This document shows positions 21,121 to 30,955 of a stretch of DNA of 64,000 nt, piece by piece (within the stretch, counting starts at the first letter, position 1; every line of letters starts with the position of its first letter). The DNA is taken from NCBI GenBank assembly GCA_033557465.1, contig CM066035.1, positions 907,587,309 to 907,651,308 on the forward strand, read 5' to 3'. Source of the DNA: Ichthyophis bannanicus (lineage: Eukaryota > Chordata > Amphibia > Gymnophiona > Ichthyophiidae). Position numbers and translations under genes: made by a program. The notes beneath the pieces were generated by a model. That model had not been told where the DNA came from. It was given only the letters and a program-made list of their open reading frames with translations, and searched no databases.

Positions 21121-21531
21121 GGGCTGGAGCCTTGTGGGTTTAAGTCTAGGATAGAGAAAGAAGCAGGAGAGAGGAGGAGGAGAGTCCCAGAGAGAGTCTC
21201 AGGGAGAGACCCAAGCAGAAACACAAGCTGGAGGACAGGACGAGGAAGCACAGGAGAATGGTGGCCAGAGCATGAGGGAGGAGAAGCTGCTACAAGCCCA
21301 GGCCCAGGTATGAGCCTTGAAAGCTTGTCTAATACAGAGCAGTGCAGAGTTGCAAGGGATACACTCAGCTCTAACGGAAGGCAGTCAGCTGAACCCTGTG
21401 AACTGGAAGGAGAGGTAGAGCCTATGCAACTAGGTGAACCAGACCTAGCTGTTAATGATGAAGACTCATACATGGATTGCTCCTTGTACCAATCCTTTAC
21501 TGCAGACGGATTGAAAGAAAACCACCCTTAA
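21118..21531 (+). CDS. Hydrophilic ORF of LTR-like element (copy 3)
   Basis: An open frame of 137 codons, rich in E, R, G and S. The conserved part is the C-terminus: VEPMQLGEPDL, then an acidic stretch and YMDCSLYQSF before the stop. The two related ORFs (45049-46074; 61407-61952 minus) end with EQMQCDT…EDMDCSL and QPMQVEF…MAMDCSY. I do not recognise the family. No transmembrane segment, signal peptide or enzyme motif is visible. The real start is uncertain because of the tandem duplication just upstream. Confidence 0.4.
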   Translation: MGLEPCGFKSRIEKEAGERRRRVPERVSGRDPSRNTSWRTGRGSTGEWWPEHEGGEAATSPGPGMSLESLSNTEQCRVARDTLSSNGRQSAEPCELEGEVEPMQLGEPDLAVNDEDSYMDCSLYQSFTADGLKENHP

Positions 21532-22035
21532 GAGAAAACCTTCAGAGTCAGGTAACCTTGAAAGCCTGTAGATGGTTTTGTGCATGTCCTGTGTTAAAGA
21601 AGAAATACGTTTGCGGAGAAAGCAAGAGCAAGCTGAAGCTCTCTGATTGTGCTTGATAAACACCTGATATCCAGAGCAGTGCACTGGCAAGAAGCCGAGC
21701 TAATAGTGAAAGGAAGGAAAGGTTTTGGCTTTGTTTTTTGAATATTCCTAAAGCATGGAATAGAGCATTATTTGCTTATGAGAAGTTTTTGTCCTGTTAA
21801 AAGTTTTACTTTGTAAGGAGACAAACCAGCCTGGAGGTGTTTGGGACTATGAGAACAGAAAACTGCCATTGAGAAATGCTGTTTTTGTTTGCTTTAAACA
21901 GCAATGCTAGCCAAGCTGGTAGCATTGACTGTTAAAAGGCTTTTCCTTTGAGTTGAAGAACACTATAAGCCCTGGAGAAAGTATCCAAGGGTAGTATTTG
22001 TGAATCTTGCATTTGAGTCAATAAATTCTGTCATT

Positions 22036-22070
22036 GCCTTTATTTATTTATTTTATTTATTTAACATTTT
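22036..22070 (-). repeat. L2 tail, left part of A3 target
   Basis: A TTTATTTATTTATTTTATTT-type run, the complement of an L2 3' tail. Its continuation, TATATACCGCACTATTC, lies right of A3 at 27681, so A3 inserted into this L2. Confidence 0.7.
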
Positions 22071-22230
22071 ATCTCCAGGAACAAGCAGGAATACGTCATC
22101 ACATATGGGTACGTCGGTACCGACGGAGCCCGCGCGGGAAAGCTCCCCAGCTTTTCAGATTAAAAACTTTTGGGGCCTCCCACTGCACATGCGCGCTGCC
22201 TTCCCGCCTTCCTGAGCAGCTCTCGTCAGT
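22071..22230 (+). repeat. Left inverted terminal repeat of A3
   Basis: The reverse complement matches 27490-27678 over about 150 bases, including the palindromic core GTCGGTACCGAC and the GGGAAAGCTCCCCAGC block. The outermost bases differ between the two ends (CAGGAACAAGCAGGAATACG on the left, GCTGTTCCCAGAGATCACCT on the right strand), and both forms are found complemented in the ICR. Confidence 0.9.
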
Positions 22231-22450
22231 TTCTTTTTTTCCGCGGAGCCAGCAGGTCGTGTTCCTGTCACCGCTGAAGAAATTGTTAATTTTATTGTTT
22301 TCTTTAGACCGCGTACCTGCCTTCCCCATTCTGAAACCGGTACTGCCGGTCTCTCTTTCTTTCTTTTAAAAAAAAAAATATATATATTTTTCTTTTCTTC
22401 AGCACAGCTTGGTACTTTGTTAGGCCTTCAGGCCTACACAATTTCTCCTC

Positions 22451-24252
22451 ATGGAAAAGCCAGTTCCTGGTTTTAAAAAGTGTACCAAGTGCAGTGCTGT
22501 CATTCCTCTTACAGACACCCATGAATGGTGTCTTAAATGTTTAGGACCTGACCATTCCATACCGGACTGCCCATCCTGCTCCCAGATGTCGAAACGTGGA
22601 TTGCAGAACCGGGCCAACAAGTTCCATGTGCTGTTTCCTTCAGAAGCATCACAGTCATCCAGGTCTTCCTCTCCGGATGGATCTCAGGTAACCAAAACTC
22701 CAGTGGGCAAATCCTCTAAAAGCAAATCTCTTTCTAAAGATCGAGAGGCTCTCAATTCTGAGTTCGAGGATTCTGCCCAGGCCAAAAAACCCCGGCGGGA
22801 GGCTCCGGCCTCCAAAGCAATCATGGGGTCACAGGTTGACATCGATGGCGCGGCCTCGACAGATCACCTGTTGTACTGCTCTGGGGTACCGGCCCATACC
22901 GGTACCGACATCCAGGCAGCAGTGGCGTCTATGGGCAATACTGTCCAAGTCATGCAGCAGGCCATTCTGGCTTTTATTAATGCTGCTACGCCCTCGGTAC
23001 CGCAGCCAGCGGTACCGGGTCCAGTTCCGGTAATGGCTTCCATACCGGAACCGAGGCCATCGTCTTCCAAACGCAGATCGGTTCCTCATGCCGGATCCAG
23101 GCTTTTGCCCGGTACCGATCCCATACCCGGTACGCCCGATGTCGATACCGAACGGTATGCGTATCGTGCGTTGGAAGCACATAGAGGATACTCTGCTTCT
23201 TCAGAGGATTTTAACTCCTCTGATGATTCTGATGAGTTCTCCCTTGATCTTCCTGAGGAGCCTTCTTCTCCTAACAGGAGAATGTCTCCACCAGAGGATT
23301 TGTCCTTTCAGGACTTCATCATAGAAATGGCTAAAGGTCTTTCTATTGCTTCATCCTCTGAAAAGGAACCCAGATCAAAGAAACTGGATATTTTAGGATA
23401 CTCTAAGTCTCCTAAAGAGGCAGTCACCCTGCCTATCCATGAAATCCTTCAAGAACACTTGATGGACTTATGGGAGGCTCCTCTAACATTGTCTCCTTCT
23501 TCTCGCAGGTTGGACACCATGTACCGTGTCCCCCCTTCTCCTGGTTTCCAAAAAACCCAGTTGCCTCACCATTCTATTGTGGTGAAGTCTGCAATGAAGA
23601 AGATAAAGAGTACCAAAAGGCACTCTTCTACTCCTCCAGGGCGAGAATGTAAGACTCTAGACTCTTTTGGCAGGAAAATTTTCCAGGCTACTATGCTTAT
23701 AGCCAGGATTAATTCCTATAGTCTTTACATGGGCATGTTTCTCAGTGAAATCGCTCTAAAAGTTCGGCATTTTGCCCCCTTTCTCCCTGAGGATAAGAGG
23801 GAGCAGTTCATTTCCTTTTGGATATTTCAAAGTTCTCCAACAGGGCAGCTTTTGATTCCTTTGAGGGTGCTGGTAGGGCTTCGGGCATTGCTATAGCAGC
23901 CCGACGTCTTGCTTGGCTCCAGGCTTCTGATCTAGAACCTTGGGTCCTAGATGGCTTAAGAAATCTGCCCTGTACAGGTGAGAACTTATTTGGTGAGGAG
24001 TGGCAAATTAAGGCCACTCAAATGGATGCAGAAAATGCCACCTTAGATAGACTTTCTAAGTCTACCTCCACTCCTGCCAGGAAGAAGTCTTTTAAGAGGC
24101 CTTATTACAAGAAGTCCAGATTTTCTACAAATACTGGCCAACAATCCTCTCAGCCTCGTTTTGCTGCTAAACGTCAGCAACCTAAACAGGCAAGGTCAAA
24201 GCCGGCGGCGTCTGCTACGCCTCAGCAGGCTCCACCCCCTCAGGGGTTTTGA
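22451..24252 (+). pseudogene. DIRS gag, A3 (one frameshift)
   Basis: Gag-like protein of the retrotransposon. The N-terminus is a cysteine/histidine cluster (CTKCSAVI, HEWCLKCLGPDHSIPDCPSC) that looks zinc-binding. A serine-rich and GGTACC-motif-rich middle follows, then the conserved core (LSFQDFIIEMAKGLSI, FQKTQLPHHSIVVKSAMKKI, TLDSFGRKIFQATML). The frame shifts near 23815. The rest (RRLAWLQASDLEPWVLDGL, CTGENLFGE, basic tail) reads from 23818 to TGA 24250. The stop context is TTT TGA C, and the RT frame is +1 to it and overlaps it. Confidence 0.85.
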
Positions 24253-26176
24253 CTTGCCCCTAGAGAACTTAACTTTTCTGGCTCTAGAACAACCAGAGCC
24301 CCTCACCATACCCGGAAGGTTAGCTCACTTTGCTCCCAGATGGGAGCAAATTACATCAGAGCAATGGACCCTCTCTATCATCAGAGAGGGTTACAAACTC
24401 CATTTTTCCGACCTTCCTCCTTATACTATGGTGAGGCAGTTCAATTCTCCCCCATCTCTCCTGGCCCTCTTGGGTCAGGAAGTCTCCTCCCTCCTTGCCC
24501 AGGGGGCAATAGAGGAGGTCCCTCTTCTTCAACAGGGGACGGGATTCTACTCCCCTTATTTTCTAATACCAAAGAAGACAGAGGGCTTCAGACCAATTCT
24601 GGATCTGAGAGAATTGAACAAATTTCTTTTCAAGGAGAAATTCAAAATGCTTTCTCTGGGCATTCTCCTTCCATACCTTCAGAGTCAGGATTGGCTTTGT
24701 TCTCTAGATCTAAAGGATGCGTATACACACATACTCATCCACCCATCCCACAGAAAATACCTTCGATTTCTGTTTCAGGGAAAACATTTCCAGTACAGAG
24801 TACTCCCCTTCGGTCTAGCCTCTGCTCCAAGAGTGTTCACCAAATGCATGGCAGTCGTAGCTGCCTTTCTAAGAGGCCTGGGAATTTTCATATTCCCATA
24901 CCTGGACGACTGGCTCATCCGAGCTCCCTCTCAGTCCCAGGCCCAAATTTCCCTGGACCGCACAAGGCGTCTTCTGCAGTATCTAGGACTGGTAGTAAAC
25001 CTTCCCAAGTCTCAACTAATCCCTACTCAGTCTCTCGAGTTCATAGGGGCCCAGTTAGACACCATCACTGCAAGGGCCTACCTGCCTCAGGTCAGGGCCC
25101 AACGCCTGCTGAGTTTGGCCTTCCAAGCTCAGTCCAGCAGTCATTTGACAGCCCGGGAAATGCTGCGACTTCTGGGCCACATGGCCTCCACGGTACATGT
25201 GGTGCCCTACGCTCGTCTGTATATGAGAGCAGCTCAATGGACCTTGGCCACCCAGTGGACTCAAGCATCTGGAGCGCTCTCCGACCAAATACTCACCTCA
25301 AGCCGTCTATTTTGGTCCCTCCAATGGTGGACATCCACCAAGAATCTGTTGTTGGGGGCCCCCTTCCAACCTTTGTTGTCCCAAGCAACCCTCACAACAG
25401 ATGCCTCCCAGACAGGGTGGGGAGCTCATCTTCAGAACCTCTCCACTCAGGGCACTTGGTCTCCGCAGGAGGCCACCCTTCATATCAACCTCCTGGAACT
25501 GCGAGCAATTTACCTTGCCCTCAAGGTCTTCTATACCCTCCTTGTCAATCTGACTGTCCTAGTTCAGACAGACAATCAGGTAGCCATGTTCTATATAAAC
25601 AAACAAGGAGGGACAGGCTCTCTGTCGCTTTGCAACGAAGCTCTCAGAATATGGGCCTTCGCCAGAGAGCATCAAATTCACCTTCTTGCAGTGTATCTTC
25701 CAGGAGTTCAAAACTCTCGTGCAGACAGACTCAGTCGAGTTCTGCTTCCACACGAATGGTCCCTACATATGGACCAGATACGCAGAATCTTTCAGGAATG
25801 GGGGACCCCGGACATAGACCTCTTTGCAAGTCCGTGGAATGCCAAACTTCCCCGGTTCTGTTCCAGAACTCAGTGTCAGGGAGCTCAGGCCCACGATGCC
25901 TTCCTCCTGCATTGGGGTCAGGAATTCCTCTATGCCTTTCCACCCATTCCTCTAATATCCAAGACTCTGTTCAAGCTCCAGAGGGATCACGGGACTATGA
26001 TCCTCATAGCTCCCCGCTGGCCACGCCAGGTGTGGTTCCCTCTACTTCTGCATCTCTCCCAGGGATCCTCCCTGGACCTGGGAGCTGCGCCAGACCTTCT
26101 GTCTCAGGAGGAGGGGAATTTGTGGCACCCAAACCCCAAATCCCTACATCTCAGAGCTTGGTTACTGAAGGCCTAA
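24161..26176 (+). CDS. DIRS RT-RNase H-methyltransferase, A3 (open)
   Basis: A polyprotein that copies the retrotransposon RNA. Reverse transcriptase is at about residues 130-300 (IPKKTEGFRPILDL, SLDLKDAYTHILIHP, VLPFGLASAPRVF, catalytic YLDD at 247-250). RNase H is at about 410-525 (TTDAS, LLELRA, QTDNQ and the final ADRLSR aspartate). The DIRS Dam-like methyltransferase domain is at about 545-640 (DIDLFASPWNAKLPRF, YAFPPIPLI, LIAPRWPRQVW). The frame opens inside the end of gag with no ATG nearby, so it is probably made by +1 frameshifting from gag (inference). All catalytic residues are present. It ends at TAA 26174, inside the recombinase frame. Confidence 0.92.
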   Translation: MLLNVSNLNRQGQSRRRLLRLSRLHPLRGFDLPLENLTFLALEQPEPLTIPGRLAHFAPRWEQITSEQWTLSIIREGYKLHFSDLPPYTMVRQFNSPPSLLALLGQEVSSLLAQGAIEEVPLLQQGTGFYSPYFLIPKKTEGFRPILDLRELNKFLFKEKFKMLSLGILLPYLQSQDWLCSLDLKDAYTHILIHPSHRKYLRFLFQGKHFQYRVLPFGLASAPRVFTKCMAVVAAFLRGLGIFIFPYLDDWLIRAPSQSQAQISLDRTRRLLQYLGLVVNLPKSQLIPTQSLEFIGAQLDTITARAYLPQVRAQRLLSLAFQAQSSSHLTAREMLRLLGHMASTVHVVPYARLYMRAAQWTLATQWTQASGALSDQILTSSRLFWSLQWWTSTKNLLLGAPFQPLLSQATLTTDASQTGWGAHLQNLSTQGTWSPQEATLHINLLELRAIYLALKVFYTLLVNLTVLVQTDNQVAMFYINKQGGTGSLSLCNEALRIWAFAREHQIHLLAVYLPGVQNSRADRLSRVLLPHEWSLHMDQIRRIFQEWGTPDIDLFASPWNAKLPRFCSRTQCQGAQAHDAFLLHWGQEFLYAFPPIPLISKTLFKLQRDHGTMILIAPRWPRQVWFPLLLHLSQGSSLDLGAAPDLLSQEEGNLWHPNPKSLHLRAWLLKA

Positions 26177-27213
26177 GTCTTCAAGACTTTAATCTTTCTC
26201 AACCTGTGACAGATATCCTTCATGCCTCTAGGAAACCTTCCACGAGGCGTTCTTATGCTTTCAAATGGAAACGTTTTTCCATTTGGTGTGCTCAGCAGGG
26301 TCTTGACCCTCTAGCACTTCCTTTGAATTCCCTCTTGGACTATCTCCTGCATCTTTCAAATGCAGGCCTTAAGACGAATTCAGTAAGGGTCCATTTGAGT
26401 GCTATTGCAGCATCCTTAAAACCTATAAATGGACAACCTGTCTCCTCTCATCCTCTTGTTTCACGTTTCATGAGAGGCCTGACTCTAACTAAACCTCCCA
26501 TCCGACCTCCTCCGGTAGCATGGGATTTGAACCTAGTTCTAGGTCAGCTTATGAAGCCACCTTTTGAGCCTTTGGACTCTACCTCCTTCAAATTTCTTTC
26601 CTGGAAGGTTGTTTTCCTTATTGCAGTCACTTCGGCTCGCCGCATCAGTGAACTGCAGGCTTTAGTGGCTCATCCACCTTATACTAGGTTTCATCATGAT
26701 AAGGTGGTCCTTAGGACGAATCCCCACTTTATGCCCAAAGTGGTCTCGCCCTTTCATCTTAATCAAGAGGTATATCTACCTGTCTTTTTCCCGGCTCCTC
26801 ATGCATCCAGTGCAGAGAGGAACCTTCATACTCTGGATTGTAAAAGAGCTCTTGCCTTTTACCTCAACAGGACTCAACCACATCGAAAGTCTTCCCAACT
26901 TTTCGTGGCTTTTGATCCTTCTCATTTGGGACTTCCAGTCACCAAGCGTACACTTTCCAATTGGATCGCTCAGTGTATTTCTTTTGCTTACCAGAGTAAG
27001 AACATTTCTATGGAGGGCCATGTCACAGCTCACAATGTGAGGGCCATGGCCACTTCTATGGCTCATCTTCACTCTGTGTCCATAGATCAGATCTGTCGAG
27101 CAGCCACTTGGGCCTCGGTTCATACCTTCACAGCCCATTACTGCTTGGACAAGGACTCCCGCCGGGATGCCTTGTTTGGTCAGGTTGTCCTCAAACACCT
27201 GTTCCATACTTAA
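26159..27213 (+). CDS. DIRS tyrosine recombinase, A3 (open)
   Basis: Integrase of the tyrosine-recombinase class. The core-binding domain starts at about 26230 (SRKPSTRRSYAFKWKRFSIW). The catalytic domain follows, with R in SARRISELQAL, H-x-x-R in AHNVRAMATS, the CRAATWASVHTF helix and the nucleophile in AHYCLD. The stop is at 27211. The frame is -1 to RT and is the gag frame. It is open without a stop from the gag TGA (24250) to 27213, so the recombinase may be reached by read-through or reinitiation. No ATG is near the domain start. It is the most intact recombinase in the window together with B1. Confidence 0.92.
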
Positions 27214-27300
27214 ACAACTCCTGCCCACCTTCCCTGGATGGATGCCTGAGATCCATGCGAAGATGGTTTACCCTTGGAGGGGGATCTCCCAGGCATCTTA

Positions 27301-27420
27301 GCTAGGGAGTCCCCATATGTGATGACGTATTCCTGCTTGTTCCTGGAGATAGCACAGTTACTTACCTGTAACAGGTGATCTCTGGGAACAGCAGGAATTA
27401 GTCATCACAACCCACCCACC
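27301..27420 (+). repeat. Internal complementary region of A3
   Basis: CCCATATGTGATGACGTATT to TTCCTGGAGAT complements the left terminus. Directly after it, AGCACAGTTACTTACCTGTA to CAGGAATTAGTCATCACA complements the right terminus. This head-to-tail arrangement of both ends is the hallmark of DIRS ICRs. Confidence 0.9.
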
Positions 27421-27489
27421 TCCCCTAGGAGTTGTATCTCTATCTATCTATCTTCCTGTCCTCTCTCTCTATTGTCTCAGCTTTAAACT

Positions 27490-27678
27490 CGAACTGACGA
27501 GAGCTGCTCAGGAAGGCGGGAAGGCAGCGCGCATGTGCAGTGGGAGGCCCCAAAAGCTTTTAATCTGAAAAGCTGGGGAGCTTTCCCGCGCGGGCTCCGT
27601 CGGTACCGACGTACCCATATGTGATGACTAATTCCTGCTGTTCCCAGAGATCACCTGTTACAGGTAAGTAACTGTGCT
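27490..27678 (+). repeat. Right inverted terminal repeat of A3
   Basis: Inverted copy of 22071-22230 with the same palindromic core. It ends with ACAGGTAAGTAACTGTGCT, followed by L2-tail DNA. Confidence 0.9.
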
Positions 27679-28085
27679 TTATATACCGCACTATTCATCA
27701 GTGCGGTTTACATTGAACAACAATATACCTGCCAATACATGACTGATCTAGGTTTACATATAACAGGGAAGATAAACTGGGTGTGAACTGGGGATAACTA
27801 TCTACATAATTATACATAATTATATATACATTGAATAGGTTACATCAAGATTCGATATTTGACAAGAATACAGTGTTTTCACATTTTGATCCTTTGTTCT
27901 GGATTGCTGTTATGTGTAGGAGTTATCTGAGTGGGCGAGAGCCGGTTCTATTGTGTGTACTATTGTGTGCCTTATCATTCGAGCCAACTACAAGTGTTTT
28001 TTTCTACCTGAAGCCAAGTGGATTGTGACTGAACTACCTTTCCCAAAGGCCATGGCAAAGGAACCAGTCAGTTAAAGGTTAAAAG
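27679..28085 (-). repeat. L2 tail, right part of A3 target
   Basis: TATATACCGCACTATTCATC followed by GTGCGGTTTACATTG is the complement of an L2 3' end. The further sequence to about 28085 has TTTACATATAACAGGG, which is also part of the L2-like tail at 28730-28905. No open frame. Confidence 0.65.
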
Positions 28086-28605
28086 GTGAAACTTTCTATG
28101 ATAACCACGCCCCTCCATACTGGAAGTAAGGGACAAGGGCGTGACAGTACTTATTTAATCTCTGCAACACTATTTCCTCATCTCCATTTACTGTATGCGA
28201 TACAACAGCTGAATAGGATCAGTGCAAGTGTGGCTTCTCATATCATACTGACAATTATTTCCAAAGGGGCCATATATAAATTAAAGAATAATGGAGCAAG
28301 AATCAGTCCTTCTGGGATTCCACATGGCCAGCTATAAGGGATTCTTTCTCATTCCATCAGAGCATTTAGATGATACAAAAGATAAAAGCCAGCTTAATAC
28401 TTTTGCATAAAATCCATACTGTCTTAAACACTGCTCCAATAAAAAAGACTCAACTGTTTCAGATGCTGCTATTAAATCTAATAAAACCCAAACCACTCCA
28501 CCTCCCTTTGCTAATGCTGTATGCAGATAATTATCCTCATCTAATATTATTTTCAAACTATACTGTAGAATTTTCAATGTAAATGATAAGCAAGAGCCTC
28601 AGTTA
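28086..28605 (-). pseudogene. L2 RT core fragment (minus)
   Basis: On the minus strand, 28577-28332 reads LLDLIAASETVESFLLEQCL (the L2 motif LDLSAAFDTVDH) and VLSWLLSFVSSK. Just downstream (28330-28090), in other frames, comes a degenerate GIPQGS…LFNIYMAPL motif. It may belong to the L2 whose tail was hit by A3. Confidence 0.65.
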
Positions 28606-28639
28606 CAAGAAATATACATATAAATGTTGATTTAGCAAT

Positions 28640-28905
28640 AGTGGGCCTGATATTCCAAGGCATTTGCAAGGTTTACAGACCTGTAAACCGTGGAAATGCC
28701 CCTAAGCAGGATATACAACTTCTTTGATTATGACTCCATGTAGTAAGTTTTGTAAATAGTTTACCCCTGTTATCCAAGTTTCTGTCCCCTGTTATATGTA
28801 AACTCATACATGTTAACTGTAATGAGCATTTTGTTCCATGTAAACCGCGCTGATGCTGAATAGTGCGGTATATAAGAGACTGTAAATAAATAAATAAATA
28901 AATAA
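28640..28905 (+). repeat. L2-like 3' tail and small hairpin
   Basis: 28648-28712 holds an inverted GGCATTTGCAAGGTTTACAG / TGTAAACCGTGGAAATGCC pair. It is followed by an L2-like end (CATGTAAACCGCGCTGATGC, GTGCGGTATATAAG) and an AAATAAATAAATAAATAAAT run at 28885-28905. Confidence 0.65.
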
Positions 28906-29245
28906 ATATTCATCAGCACTAAAATGGTTAGTACCGCTTAATATCCCCAAGTACCAGCACTATACACCCTGATGCTAGCCGCTTAGCATCGGGGCCTGTC
29001 AGGGGTGTTCCGGGGCAGTGCGGAGCTGGAGCTGATCGCAAAACAGCAGCAATATTGAGCACTGCCTGTTTGTGATCTGCGGTGAAAGCCAGGTGCAGGA
29101 AACCCTGGCCTAACTTTAACTGCGTATTGCTAACCAGGCAACTGCTCAATAAAGCCGCTGCCTGGTTAGCAATCGGGCTCTGCAGCAGCCCCGGATATTC
29201 AATGCTGGGGCTGGGGCTAATCGTTGAATTTCAGGCCCAGCATGT
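28906..29245. repeat. Dispersed repeat with GATATTCA-type ends
   Basis: Non-coding, GC-richer than its surroundings, ending with CCGGATATTCAATGCTGGGG. Similar sequence is at 35135-35500 and at 63900-64000 (CAGATATTCAATGCTGGGGC). Probably a non-autonomous DNA transposon; no clear terminal repeats or target duplication. Confidence 0.5.
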
Positions 29246-29990
29246 CTAGACAAGGAAAAGGAGATTGGCATTTTCCGATTCTACCATACAGATATGAAAA
29301 CCTACATTTTTCTACACTAGGAAAACAATTTGCATAAGTATTGTGGTTTAGCTAAGAGTGAAAATATGCATACGTCTGCATTCTTCTGTCCTTGTATTCT
29401 CGTCGTGTTGGTAACAAGTTTGAGAACAACATCTCTTTCTCAAAACAAAACATTTTCTAAAGAACAGCGAGACCTGATTTAATTTCCAGGAGCTTATACT
29501 GTGAATGTGACACTCTAGTGCCATAAACTCCACACAACAGTGTCACAGTACTTTATCCATTTCCTCAATACCTCTTCCGAAAAGCTGATTGAAAAGAAGA
29601 TAATAAACCTTGTGCACTCACCTAGATAGATATCTGATTAGCAGATCTTCTCCAATAACCTACTCAAGAATCAGTTTTGTAATCAGCCTATACTGTAGTT
29701 TTTAAACTTACTATCTTACAAATTCAGTCCTTTCAACAAGGATCTAATCTCTGCTATTCTCAGCTCCATAGGAAAAGTCCATCAGTAAACTATGTATTGT
29801 TGTGGGGTATAACCTACTTCTCCTAACATTTTTACCAATTTCATAGCAATCGGATCTAACTTACATGAGAATGTCTTTATATATCTGCTATTGTTTTTCC
29901 TATTGCCATGCACGATAGCTCCCAAATGCCCCCATTCCTTATTTATTTTTGTTTTCCATATTTAACTACACATCTACTAAAAAATGTTTG
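29246..29990. other. Unrecognised, no gene
   Basis: A/T-rich single-copy-looking sequence with only short frames. I see no repeat family or gene in it. Confidence 0.5.
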
Positions 29991-29995
29991 AGGCA

Positions 29996-30525
29996 CAGGG
30001 GTGGCTCTATAATGAGGCGGCTACCTCAGGCAACAATGTTTTGGGGGGGCGGCAAGAAATTTGAAAAGTGCAGGGGTTTCAAGCCTCTGTTGGTTCCACC
30101 CTCTCTCTGATGCAAATAGCATCATCAGAGGGGGCAGAATTCATGAGGGCCTTACATGCCTGATGGATCCCACCCCCTCTGATAATGCTATTTGCGTCAG
30201 CGAGGGAGCAGAACCATCAGGGGCTTACCAGCCAACGGAGGCTTGAAACCCCTGCGCTTTTCAAATTTCTTTTACTTTCGGCCAACTTAGCTCCCCACCG
30301 CTGCCCTATTGTCCTCGGATCTGGGGCTGCAGCGGTGGGGGCAGAGGGGTTGATTCTGCTGCTGCCAAGAGGCGGATGGGCAGCGGCAGCAGCATGTCCA
30401 CTTTTTTTTTTTTTAACTTTTTTGAAGGCAGAGTGAGGCAGTTTTGGGGGCATTTTTTGCCACCCCCCAAAACGTTGCCGCCTGAGGGGACTGCCTCACT
30501 CCGCCTCATTATAGAGCCACCCCTG
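29996..30525. mobile_element. hAT-type fold-back MITE
   Basis: Both ends carry CAGGGGTGGCTCTATAATGA in inverted orientation, extending with mismatches over about 60 bases (AGGCGG…, GTTTTGGGGGG). A second inverted pair lies inside (GGGGTTTCAAGCCTC at 30072 and its complement at 30239). The CAGGGGT end is typical of hAT transposons. No coding capacity, and no identical 8-bp flanks were found. Confidence 0.8.
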
Positions 30526-30649
30526 GCGGGGATTACTGCTTGCACAGCCCCTGCCTGTGGGACATGCTGCTCCGTAGATAGGCTCTGCCCCCTTTACATG
30601 CATGGGAGGAGCACTGAAGGGAGGATTGGACATGAGGGGGCATTGTGAG

Positions 30650-30955
30650 GTGGACATACATTCAATTGGTACTTTCCTTGCCAAAATTCAAATCTCTATT
30701 AGAGACCTATCTCTTTGAACATGCCTTTGGGCCATTTTCTTCTCAGACTTCTTAAGCATTCCATACAGCTGATTTGGTTAGAATATAGCTTCTGTTGGTT
30801 TGCATGATTCCTACTGTTTGTGTCTGTGTGCTATTCCTTCTAATATTGTAGTTCTTTTCTTTGTGTGTGATTAGTTTTTATTTTGTAAACTGCTCGGTGT
30901 GACCCACAAAGGGCGGTATATTAAGTATGAATAAAACATAAAACATAAAATCTAA
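30650..30955 (+). repeat. L2-type LINE 3' end
   Basis: A remnant of an ORF2 C-terminus (FKSLLETYLFEHAFGPF at about 30680-30740) is followed by the tail GTAAACTGCTCGGTGTGACC…GGCGGTATATTAAGTATGAA and ATAAAACATAAAACATAAAA. Confidence 0.7.

Larger units (their letters stand above)
20740..22035 (+). mobile_element. LTR-like element with ORF (third copy, partial)
   Basis: A TATA-like TTATAAAAG lies at about 20872 and a poly(A) signal AATAAA at about 22020, 1.15 kb apart. Between them is a hydrophilic ORF whose end resembles the ORFs of the LTR-like elements at 45016-46508 and 61063-62356 (a PMQ… block followed by MDCS…). The 3' end is cut by the L2 tail and DIRS A3. The left boundary was not found. 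Confidence 0.5.
22071..27678 (+). mobile_element. DIRS family A, copy A3 (nearly intact, 5.6 kb)
   Basis: A complete tyrosine-recombinase retrotransposon: left inverted repeat (22071-22230), gag (22451-24252, one frameshift), RT-RNase H-methyltransferase (open to 26176), recombinase (open to 27213), ICR (27301-27420) and right inverted repeat (about 27490-27678). The ICR reads as left-terminus complement joined to right-terminus complement, which fixes both ends. The flanks are two halves of one L2 tail, with no target duplication, as expected for recombinase-mediated insertion. Confidence 0.93.

Noticed and set aside
24340..26158. A separate gene in the frame overlapping RT of A3
   Set aside because: It is open but has no recognisable domain and may be a shadow of RT; kept as a finding on frame openness, not annotated as a gene.
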